From Cladorhizidae sp. MBARI D1340-BT2 (lineage: Eukaryota > Porifera > Demospongiae > Poecilosclerida > Cladorhizidae), in NCBI GenBank assembly GCA_028752905.1, contig JAQNBH010000015.1:18270110-18334109 (forward strand): DNA of 64,000 nucleotides, in the 5' to 3' direction. Made by a program: the position numbers and the translations under genes. Numbering within the stretch: the first letter of the stretch is position 1; every line of letters starts with the position of its first letter. The notes under the pieces are model-generated. The model was not told the DNA's origin, did no database searches, and was given only the letters and a program-made list of their open reading frames with translations. Below are positions 12,506 through 64,000 of the stretch, one piece after another.

Positions 12506-12741
12506 CAGTAAGGTTAGTTGGTCAGCTCACGTTGTATGTTTTTGGTGCTGCGATCAAAATAAACACACACTGCACCACCGCTCATCTGGTTTTCTATGAA
12601 GTTTGATGCTTTTGAAACACAACACTAAGATAGGGAAAGAGGCGAATTAGAAATAGTGCTAAAACTGGACATGTCTCACAAATGTAAGTAATTTTAAATG
12701 TCAATAATTATACGTATATATATGCATGTAGTACTGTAAAA

Positions 12742-13472
12742 TGTCACAAATGATAAAAATGTCTCTTTTTCAATTATCAATTAGTTACTGAAGGCTTTAC
12801 GGAAGCAAGATATGTTTGATATCTAATGAAAGAGTAAATTGTACTCTTTCTTGTGAGATAATACATTTTATAGTATGACCTATCCCACATAACGAAAATT
12901 GTGGTTGAAACTGTATTATAATTTCATTTTTTGCAAATAGGGATGCCTATATCTCAGAAGTTGTAGGAATCAGAGACTTCGTATTATACACACTAGTGAA
13001 CAGGGTGCTAGAGATGCTGTATACAAAGTTACAAGGGATTCTAGCAGTTAGTTTTTGCCTGGTTGGTGGCCAAACATTGGTTCGCAAGCATTATTATTGG
13101 TGAAATCATCCTTTTTTATTTGATCAGTACCACAAAAAAGTATACATAAATCATCTTATGTTGACATCTCCTTATAGCAGAGTGTGAGATGAACAAATCC
13201 TGAAAATTTCAGAGCTTAACCTCTTCCGGATCAAAAGTTACAGGCTCTTGAATATGACCAAAAAATCAATACGCGAAAAAAAGCCCGCGAAATTTGCACC
13301 GCCCAGACATGATTTAAGGGTCATATCATCCAAAATATTCAATATTTTGCCCCCAAATTTTGCATAGCTTCATAATATACGTTGTAGCACATACATGCCA
13401 AAAATGGTTGAATTCTGAGAGGGTCACCCGGGGACTTTTCTAAAAACTGGTTGAATTGACATGGAATGACCC
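12742..13472 (-). repeat. right terminal inverted repeat of Sola-type element
   Basis: Inverse of 8763-9484, ending GGAATGACCC at 13472. About 19 bp near 13438-13450 (around TTTTCTAAAAACTGG) are extra relative to the left copy. Confidence 0.9.
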
Positions 13473-13476
13473 GCAT

Positions 13477-14307
13477 GCTAAAATAACCTCAAACATAGTG
13501 TGTCATTTGGACACCAGCTGGTGTACTACACATGCCCAGTAGACAACAGCTCAATCAGTATGAAATAATGAAGATTCTTCTGACCTGTTCGAGGGGGTGC
13601 AGAGTTCCCCCCCCTCTTTCTTCTGAAAACATGGCGGATGGTGGCAACTGCTGTTTGGGGCTCTTCTGCTGCCTGGCACGTGTCTACCAGGAATAGGTGT
13701 ATTCTTTATGGCTACGTAGCTTTTGTTTGACTCACCTGGATGGAGCCAATTCTAATACTCGACTGAAGCTGATTGTATTTGCATTCTAGTAATATCCAGT
13801 AATGTGAACCGGTAATACATGGGGAGATGGGGGAGGGGGGGATTCACAGCAAGACCGTGGTAGTGCATTGATAATACACGGGTAGGGGGGTGGATTCATA
13901 CCAAGACCGTGGTAGTGCAGCTCCCTGTCACCCAATAGTTATTCCTGGGATTTAAGATATAAGTATGTTTGTAATAAAATAGTAGCACAAGGTAATGTCT
14001 GTACAGGGATTGTTGATTACTTGTCTTTTTTTCTCCATCGACTTGATGAATGGTCATGTGACCAACATTTCAACCCATTGCTGTGGGGCTTCAAAGTATA
14101 ATTGTTGATAGAGATGTTGGCAGTCATGGGAGAGGTGAACTAATGATGATAATTAGGAGGGGAAATTCTGGAGTGAAGGGGTTAAAAGAGATGGTAGGGG
14201 AAAAGCCATATGATAATGGTTTATGGTCATTCATGTTGTTCGGCTTTCACTGTTGTGATAGTCTTTCTCTCTCTTCCCCCCCCCCCCTCCCTCTCTCCAT
14301 ATTGCAG
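13477..14307. other. intronic or upstream DNA before XPO1 exon a
   Basis: Two diverged copies of a segment ending AAGACCGTGGTAGTGCA (about 13840 and 13903) and several G or C runs are present. Nothing else was recognised up to the pyrimidine tract of exon a. Confidence 0.4.
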
Positions 14308-57033
<42,726 letters not shown>

Positions 57034-57685
57034 GTGAGTGTTTGTGTGTGCCTTGTCGTTCCCTAGCAATGTTGTTCCCTAGCAATGGCAGGCAAGTCAG
57101 TGGGCATTGTCCTTTCCTTCTGACATGCTCCTGTCTTGATTCAAACCTGCCTTACCCTACAGTAATGCTGAGAGGAGCTTGCATGCCCATCTGGTCTTGC
57201 TTGCCCGTCATTCTGATATCCACTGTCCCATGTACATCATCGGCCCAATGTGGTGCTGACTCGGTATTTGGGGCTGCATTTAAGTAGGAGGGAGCCAGGG
57301 AGGGGCATATCCCCCCTTTTGCTGAACGTTCAACTCCCCCCAACCCTCATGTGTTCTATGACTATTTTACGAGGTCAGCATTCAGACTATGATCAGCAAT
57401 CTTTAACAGAATGGTTGCCATCTTAATTTGTGCTGAGACAGCAATATTTTGTAACCTCATTAAGAAAAATGCATGCACCAGAAGTGATCTCAGTGTTGCA
57501 AAAGAGGATTTCCCCGGGGGAGCGTGCCCTATATCTCCCTAGATTGAGGTGTGACATAAGCACACCATTGGAGCTACCCCCACTTATCCAGTACCTAAAC
57601 ATACAGTAGCCCCACCCCCCTTGAACTAAATGATTCCTATTAATGGCAGACGAGCTGAATCAACCACCTTGTCTCAATCCAGTTG
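57034..57685. other. intron sequence after XPO1 exon f
   Basis: No further XPO1 exon, transposon end or repeat was recognised. A short CCCTAGCAATG duplication lies at 57060-57086. Confidence 0.4.
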
Positions 57686-59165
57686 GTTTAGTGTAATATA
57701 ATCATGGTGGAGGCTAGTAGTGCAATATAATCATGGTGGAGGCTAGTAGTGTAATATAATCATGGTGGAGGCTAGTAGTGTAATATAATCATGGTGGAGG
57801 CTAGTAGTGTAATATAATCATGGTGGAGGCTAGTAGTGTAATATAATCATGGTGGAGGCTAGTAGTGCAATATAATCATGGTGGAGGCTAGTAGTGTAAT
57901 ATAATCATGGTGGAGGCTAGTACTGGTGCAATATAATCATGGTGGAGGCTAGTAGTGCAATATAATCATGGTGGAGGCTAGTAGTGTAATATAATCATGG
58001 TGGAGGCTAGTACTGGTGCAATATAATCATGGTGGAGGCTAGTAGTGTAATATAATCATGGTGGAGGCTAGTAGTGTAATATAATCATGGTGGAGGCTAG
58101 TAGTGTAATATAATCATGGTGGAGGCTAGTAGTGTAATATAATCATGGTGGAGGCTAGTAGTGTAATATAATCATGGTGGAGGCTAGTAGTGCAATATAA
58201 TCATGGTGGAGGCTAGTAGTGTAATATAATCATGGTGGAGGCTAGTACTGGTGCAATATAATCATGGTGGAGGCTAGTAGTGCAATATAATCATGGTGGA
58301 GGCTAGTAGTGTAATATAATCATGGTGGAGGCTAGTAGTGCAATATAATCATGGTGGAGGCTAGTAGTGCAATATAATCATGGTGGAGGCTAGTACTGGT
58401 GCAATATAATCATGGTGGAGGCTAGTAGTGCAATATAATCATGGTGGAGGCTAGTAGTGCAATATAATCATGGTGGAGGCTAGTACTGGTGCAATATAAT
58501 CATGGTGGAGGCTAGTAGTGTAATATAATCATGGTGGAGGCTAGTAGTGCAATATAATCATGGTGGAGGCTAGTACTGGTGCAATATAATCATGGTGGAG
58601 GCTAGTAGTGCAATATAATCAGGGTGGAGGCTAGTAGTGCAATATAATCATGGTGGAGGCTAGTAGTGCAATATAATCATGGTGGAGGCAATATAATCAT
58701 GGTGGAGGCTAGTAGTGCATATAGTCAGGGTGGAGGCTAGTAGTGCATATAGTCATGGTGGAGGCTAGTAGTGCATATAGCCATGGTGGAGGCTAGTAGT
58801 GCATATAGTCAGGGTGGAGGCTAGTAGTGCATATAGTCATGGTGGAGGCTAGTAGTGCATATAGTCAGGGTGGAGGCTAGTAGTGCATATAGTCATGGTG
58901 GAGGCTAGTAGTGCATATAGCCATGGTGGAGGCTAGTAGTGCATATAGTCAGGTGGAGGCTAGTAGTGCATATAGTCATGGTGGAGGCTAGTAGTGCATA
59001 TAGTCATGGTGGAGGCTAGTAGTGCATATAGTCATGGTGGAGGCTAGTAGTGCATATAGTCATGGTGGAGGCTAGTAGTGCATATAATCATGGTGGAGGC
59101 TAGTAGTGCAATATAATCATGGTGGAGGCTAGTAGTGCAATATAATGGTGGAGGCTAGTACTTTC
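57686..59165. repeat. 29-bp satellite, about 50 copies
   Basis: The unit is GTAGTGTAATATAATCATGG plus TGGAGGCTA. Variants include GTGCAATATAATC, TACTGGTGCAATA and, from 58700 to 59080, a 25-27-bp form with GCATATAGTC. The regular return of the TACTGGTGCAA form suggests higher-order units. Confidence 0.93.
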
Positions 59166-59293
59166 TATTCTGGTTCTATCCACTATTTGTTGGTGCTATT
59201 CTGAAAACTCTTTGAGATTTCTTTGCTAAGGAAGTAAACCAGCAGACCTAAATCAACCTTGGCAGTGTGAAAATAACCTTAGATCTATGTATC

Positions 59294-59670
59294 CAGGGTT
59301 TCCATACAGGATTTTTTGGTGGGGGGGGGGCATTTTGTTTTGTGTGCAGTAGAGATGGAGTCCTCAGGTGCATATGGAGAGACATTTCCAGAAATCTTCA
59401 AGCTTCTCAACATCTTGCTGGCTCTACCAGTTGCAACGGCTACCACTGAGCGTTCCTTCAGTCAAACGAAGCTTATCAACCAAAAAAATCGTCTTGGGTC
59501 TAGACTTAGTGACATTATTCTTGGCAGACTAATGCGTATTGCTATCGAAGGACCTCGGCTCTCAATGGTTGACTTCAATCAAATACACAAACAGCAAAAT
59601 CATGGTGTTAGCCACATTATAATATTTGGGGGGGGGGCAATCCCAGGGAGCCCCTACCTCTGAAACCCTG
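59294..59670 (+). mobile_element. deleted hAT element with dimerisation domain
   Basis: The ends are CAGGGTTTCCATACAGG and the inverse, ending GAAACCCTG. The flanks GTATC / GAATC differ by one base. Between them, 59350-59585 (+) encodes FPEIFKLLNILLALPVATAT, TERSFSQTKLINQKNRLGSR and LMRIAIEGPR, the C-terminal hAT dimerisation (hATC) domain. Everything upstream of it is lost. It is related to, but distinct from, the hAT at 17.5 kb. Confidence 0.85.
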
Positions 59671-59709
59671 GAATCCATCTGTTCATGTTCATTCACTTGC
59701 ATTACTTGT

Positions 59710-60110
59710 GAACAAGAGACCCATTCATCGTTTTAGTACCAGAAGATTCCCAAAATTCCAAATGTTCTAATTCATGTTCATGACTAACCTGTTTCTCAAT
59801 GGCGTAAAAACCAGTTGGCGAGCAAACTAGCTCATGGGCTCTGCTCTATTATAAGCAGAACAACTAGCTCTTGCTTAGTTCTGCTGTTTGGTTTGTGGGT
59901 GTTCTCTCTCCTTGAGAACTGTTACCAAGTCCAAAGGAGGCTGTAGGTGATCCTCGAACCAAACCATCTGTTGTTAGGTTGGTGGAGTTGTCCTGTGGAA
60001 CTTGACCAAGTCCTTGAAGGAGGAAGTAGCTGGCTCATACAGTCAACCATAGCAACAAGATATTGCATGTGTTGATGTGTGCAGTATACAGCAAGAAGAA
60101 GCAAGTTAGG
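59710..60110 (+). repeat. dispersed element preceding the 36-bp satellite
   Basis: Counterpart of 3855-4340 (shared blocks listed there). It leads directly into the tandem array that follows. Confidence 0.6.
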
Positions 60111-60865
60111 AGATATGTTTAAAACAGCCAGAAGAAGCAAGTTAGGAGACATGTTTAAAACAGCCAGAAGAAGAAAGTTAGGAGACGTTTAAAACAGCAA
60201 GAAGAAGCAAGTTAGGAGACATGTTTAAAACAGCAAGAAGAAGCAAGTTAGGAGACATGTTTAAAACAGCAAGAAGAAGCAAGTTAGGAGACATGTTTAA
60301 AACAGCCAAGTTAGGAGACATGTTTAAAACAGCCAGAAGAAGAAAGTTAGGAGACATGCTTAAAACAGCAAGTAGAAGCAAGTTAGGAGACATGTTTAAA
60401 ACAGCAAGAAGAAGCAAGTTAGGAGACATGTTTAAAACAGCAAGAAGAAGCAAGTTAGGAGACATGTTTAAAACAGCCAGAAGAAGCAAGTTAGGAGACA
60501 TGTTTAAAACAGCAAGAAGAAGCAAGTTAGGAGACATGTTTAAAACAGCCAGAAGAAGCAAGTTAGGAGACCTGTTTAAAACAGCAAGTTAGGAGACATG
60601 TTTAAAACAGCAAGAAGAAGCAAGTTAGGAGACATGTTTAAAACAGCCAGAAGAAGCAAGTTAGGAGACATGTTTAAAACAGCAAGAAGAAGCAAGTTAG
60701 GAGACATGTTTAAAACAGCAAGAAGAAGCAAGTTAGGAGACATGTTTAAAACGGCAAGAAGAAGCAAGTTAGGAGACATGTTTAAAATGGCAAGAAGAAG
60801 CAAGTTAGGAGACATGTTTAAAACACAAGGGGGGGGAAATAAGCAAGTTAGGAGACATGTATGGG
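60080..60865. repeat. 36-bp satellite, about 20 copies
   Basis: The unit is AAGTTAGGAGACATGTTTAA plus AACAGCAAGAAGAAGC. Because 36 is divisible by 3, both strands stay open (KLGDMFKTARRS on +, NMSPNLLLLAVL on -). I regard both as repeat artefacts. Confidence 0.93.
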
Positions 60866-62310
60866 CAAAGGGTAAGAACGTCTCAATCTCATATTGTTTT
60901 ATGAGATCATCTTCAGTTGTGGACCATCCCTCTAGTGTGCCTGCTATGCTAGCAGAGTCCACCTTGAACTGCAAGTGCAGAGCTTCAAGTTCAGCAAGAG
61001 TTTTCTGGTTATTTGTGGAGTTCATCTCAGGTGCACCCTCAAGTAAGGACCCATTCTGGTTTTCTGTGATTTTGGAGAAATGTGCTTTCCTCAACGAGGT
61101 GTATAGTCCATCAACAGCAGGTCCTCTCGCAGGTTGATGGTGTGTTCCAGTACACCTACAGAGCTGGTAAGCGTGATTGAGGTGCATAGTGCTTCAACAA
61201 CAGGTCCTCTCGCAGGTTGATGGTGTGTTCCAGTACACCTACAGAGCTGGTAAGCGTGATTGAATGGCAGGATATCAGGCAAGCCAGCAGTTAGTCACAG
61301 CGACCCGAGACATGGAGTACAATGCTTCATATGCTAATGTTGCAGCACCCCAGAGAGTAGGTGGGGAGGCATGATCTAACCCTGCCACACCTGCAGGTAG
61401 CCTTAGCTGGCCATACCCTCAAGGTTTTCACCATGACACGGAGAAGCTTGCTCTTGTAGTTCCCTTTCAGTGCAGCCATGACACCCTGGTCCACAGGCTG
61501 TGAGCACAAGTGCAATTGGGTGGAGAAGGACCCATTTGACTCATGGATCTTGTAATGTAGGTGCATTTAATGCAATCCAAAATTGTCAGTAATGAACACT
61601 TCTGACCTACATGTTCTCTTCCTTACTTCATGAAGGAAACCACGATTTGGCGAGATTGCTGACATTCCATGCATATTTTTATTCTTTTATGAATTGTATG
61701 GGAGAAGGGATTAGCATGCCATAAATATTGCCAATCATAGTCAAAGGGTTCCAGTAGCATTTGTACACGTTATTAGTCACACACCATCTTTTACCTTTTG
61801 TGCCATGTGGTCCCACGAGTGCCATCTTGTTCGTTCCTTGCAATATATGTGGGAGTTGGAAGCAATTTAGAGTAGAGACCAGAATTTTGCGAACCTCTTC
61901 AATCTACTCACTTATGCTGATGCTGATACGCTTCCTGACTCTACCCCACCAACCAGCCGATGCTCTGAGGTTGGTTTCACCCGGAGACTCTGCCACTCCT
62001 TCAGAGAATTCTTTGATCGTACAGAGTGAAACTGGGAGTGGCTTGGGTCTGTTTCGAAGCAATGTTATAATGACAACAGCTTTCTCTTTGATAGCACCAT
62101 ACATGGCATGATTACGCTCGAGACCACCTGGTGAAGTGCAGAGATGCTGTCTGATAGCCTCAGCATTCCAGAGGATCTGGTTGATGGTCTTTGTAGTCAT
62201 GAACTGCTTTGATGGTTGTGTCTGATTTACTAGCAGCAAAATTCTGCCTACAGATTTAGGGAGCCTCTCCTTTTTACCTCTTAAGAATATCCGACTTTTC
62301 ATAAGAGACG
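60866..62310 (-). pseudogene. Tigger-type transposase relic
   Basis: From 62302 down, the minus strand encodes MTTKTINQILWNAEAIRQHL then SPGGLERNHAMYGAIKEKAV, VSLCTIKEFSEGVAESPGET and RASAGWWGRVRKRISISISE, a Tigger-like double helix-turn-helix. From 61860 to 61330 there are degraded catalytic pieces (HILQGTNKMALVGPHGT and CSQPVDQGVMAALKGNYKSK, the QPMDQGV motif of Tigger). At 61180-60880 lies a C-terminal piece (SLLEGAPEMNSTNNQKTLAE). An 83-bp tandem duplication (about 61118-61270) interrupts it. Terminal repeats were not found. Confidence 0.7.
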
Positions 62311-62663
62311 GGTCTCGAAGTTTCTTTGCCAGAAGCTAAGCAGAAGTCAGTTTCTTTCCCTTGTGAGAAGAAGACCTTATTTGAAGTGGCATTGATAAAA
62401 AGGTGTTTCAATTAGAAGTAATAGCACATGTGGGCAGGTGGGGTTATGTACCCCCATTAGACACTACTGTATGTACAGATTAAAGGCTGGTTCACAATAT
62501 GACGCTAGCCCAGCGTTTCGTTCCGTCTCGTTTTCGTCTCCGTTTCTTCTCCGTCTAGCGTTTCGTTCAATCCTGTTCACAAATTGGCGTTTCGTTCCGT
62601 CACCTCGAGCCAATTGAGGTTCGACCCTTTACCTACCACACCCTCGACTACGGCTGGATAGCT

Positions 62664-62885
62664 ATGACTCGAAGTTCGGCAGTGAAGCAGGCTATTATTT
62701 TGATTCTTTTGCTCAGGAGGCGGAGGAGGAGGAATAGGAGAAGGCAGAACAGAGTGTGGTAAGTCCAATATTTAGAATGCGAAGACAGCAAGGCGAGTAT
62801 CACAACCTGTTCAGGAGATGCGTCTGTCAGATCCAGAAAGCCATTTCAGGTATCTGCGGATGTCTGATAATGAAGATGGTAGTAG
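62664..62885 (+). pseudogene. Harbinger nuclease N-terminal remnant
   Basis: The sequence encodes MTRSSAVKQAIILILLLRRR then, across frame changes, SPIFRMRRQQGEYHNLFRR and MRLSDPESHFRYLRMSDNED. The GEYHNL...LSDPE.HFRYLRMS pattern is typical of the start of Harbinger (HARBI1-like) nucleases. The DDE domain is absent. Confidence 0.6.
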
Positions 62886-63289
62886 TAGAAACATGATTGA
62901 TGGTGGGTGAAGAGGAGATGAAGAACCAAAATACGGGAATGACATCAATTGGTCATGCTGGCAGCAACAGGTTTGCCATAATTTATCTATATAGTTGCAT
63001 ATGCGTTGTTTATTTCTTTTTATTAAGACATTCTCAGTCTGCTGTGGAGATCAGGGAAGGTTTCAAGAATACTTCTGTACTCCTGCTGGAGAAGTTGATT
63101 GGCAGTACAGCCATGTTCGCAGAACTCAACTAATTATTTATATCATTCATTCACTGAACAAAATGCAATGTAATATAATGCACTAGTTCAATAGTTGTAA
63201 TAATCCATAGAATCATGGGAATGAGGGGTAGTGGGGTGAAAGGTTTCTGAAGAGGGATCATTCAACCTCACTACATACTTCTTGTGCAC

Positions 63290-63420
63290 CACAACAGGCC
63301 CAGCATCTCCATCTTCTTCTTGGTCTCTTTCAGTTCCCTCACAAATTTGTCCTTCAAAATCCTCCACCTCTTGATGCATCCATCCGCTGTGTAGCCTCCA
63401 ACCTAAACAATATTATGAAT
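63290..63420 (-). pseudogene. MADF-type DNA-binding remnant
   Basis: One minus-strand frame reads GCIKRWRILKDKFVRELKET KKKMEM, the RWK.LRD.FVRE pattern of MADF/Myb-like domains in the second Harbinger protein. Only this fragment survives. Confidence 0.55.
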
Positions 63421-64000
63421 ATTATGGGAATATGACGACTACTAAGATAATTAAATTCAGTAGCTACGTAGTTTACCTTGCTAGCAACTCTCTTTAGCTT
63501 GTAGATCCTTGTAAGAGCTTGATCCTACCTTCCAAAGACATACAAAACTTCGCACAGCTTCAACTAACTTTTCATCCGACTGACAAATTGGCATTAATTA
63601 GAACTACGATATGACACGTGAAAATATGAAGCAATCTGATTGGTCAAGCTAGCGTCAACAGACGCTAGAATAGAACTCGAGTCTAATCTAGCGCTTCTCT
63701 CCATTTCTTCTTTTCTTCAAAACGGAGCATGTTCACAAATTGACGGTATGACGCTAGGTAACGGAACGGAACGAAACGCTGGGCTAGCGTCATATTGTGA
63801 ACCGGCCTTAAAGTGTCGTGTACATGACACTGTTGTGTAGAGTGAATATGCAAAGGGGGCCAGGGTGGTTTGGGTGGACTAGTGGACTATGAGGGAAGTG
63901 GATATTATGGAGAACAGACTGTAGCAATTAAAAGTAGGGGCCTATGCTTCTGACTATAGACTAACTGTTATTACTACATCCCTAGTTCAAAATCACAGAT

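Larger units (their letters stand above)
8763..13472 (-). mobile_element. complete 4.7-kb DNA transposon, probably Sola-type
   Basis: The element is bounded by long inverted repeats of about 722 bp (8763-9484) and 731 bp (12742-13472) that start GGGTCATTCCATGTCAA. It is flanked on both sides by GCAT (8759-8762 and 13473-13476), a 4-bp target duplication. It carries one transposase gene on the minus strand. A 4-bp duplication fits the Sola superfamily and the protein motifs recall Sola2, but the assignment is from memory. A roughly 113-bp tandem duplication (about 12280-12505) lies between the gene start and the right repeat. Confidence 0.85.
62484..63808. mobile_element. deleted PIF/Harbinger element
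   Basis: The ends are AGGCTGGTTCACAATATGAC and the inverse (GTCATATTGTGAACCGGCCT), flanked by TAA (62481-62483, 63809-63811). An inner inverted copy of GTTCACAAATTG also occurs near both ends. It holds remnants of both Harbinger genes, a nuclease N-terminus on + and a MADF domain on -. This is the usual two-gene layout in degenerate form. Confidence 0.85.

Noticed and set aside
1..14307. Possible upstream XPO1 exons
   Set aside because: I looked for the expected preceding peptide (around a KYYGLQILE..IKTRW-type motif) on the + strand and did not find it. The exon is probably outside the window.
60178..61187. Open frames on both strands with KLGDMFKTARRS or NMSPNLLLLAVL repeats
   Set aside because: The 36-bp unit is divisible by 3 and lacks stops on either strand. 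Nothing else supports coding.

Overview
The window is animal nuclear DNA and lies inside one host gene, the nuclear export receptor XPO1 (exportin-1/CRM1). Six small exons on the + strand (14308-14369, 26296-26340, 41139-41254, 48085-48199, 54348-54467, 56979-57033) join in phase without a stop. Together they encode about 170 residues of the N-terminal HEAT-repeat region. Neither end of the gene is in the window. Everything else is intron: five complete introns of about 11.9, 14.8, 6.8, 6.1 and 2.5 kb, plus two flanking partial stretches. The mix of DNA transposons (piggyBac, hAT, Tc1, pogo/Tigger, PIF/Harbinger, ISL2EU-type, Sola-type) and minisatellites suggests a repeat-rich invertebrate. 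A sponge or other non-bilaterian is my guess, with low confidence.

Layout. 1-14307 holds a deleted Tigger, a deleted piggyBac, a 55-bp satellite, a pogo C-terminal fragment, a hAT MITE, a 50-bp satellite and a complete 4.7-kb Sola-type element (8763-13472, GCAT target duplication). 14370-26295 holds a 31-bp satellite built from a hammerhead-ribozyme-like hairpin (15656-17155) and a nearly full-length hAT (17530-20949). 26341-41138 holds a nest of transposons. Tc1-like element A (27579-37171) contains Tc1-like element B (28463-36284). B in turn carries a pogo MITE, an intact spliced piggyBac (29949-33191), an element with a Ulp1-protease/PHD fragment (33479-34571) and a piggyBac MITE. A second, frameshifted piggyBac follows (37254-39661). 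41255-48084 holds an ISL2EU-type element (42973-47064) with two convergent genes, a THAP/DDE transposase and a SAP-SWIM-YqaJ nuclease-like protein. Both genes start inside the terminal inverted repeats and share their first 34 codons. Related 33- and 40-bp satellites lie on either side of it. 48200-54347 holds an inverted-repeat element, a deleted piggyBac with a Tigger inside it, and a 2.3-kb satellite that runs up to the next exon. 54468-64000 holds four more satellites, a deleted hAT, a Tigger relic and a deleted Harbinger.

How it fits together. The only evident host function is XPO1. Most transposase genes are broken by one or a few small indels, often in short homopolymers or a dinucleotide run, so they are either recently dead or affected by assembly errors. 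The one coding unit that looks intact is the first piggyBac. No tRNA, rRNA, CRISPR or bacterial gene organisation was seen.
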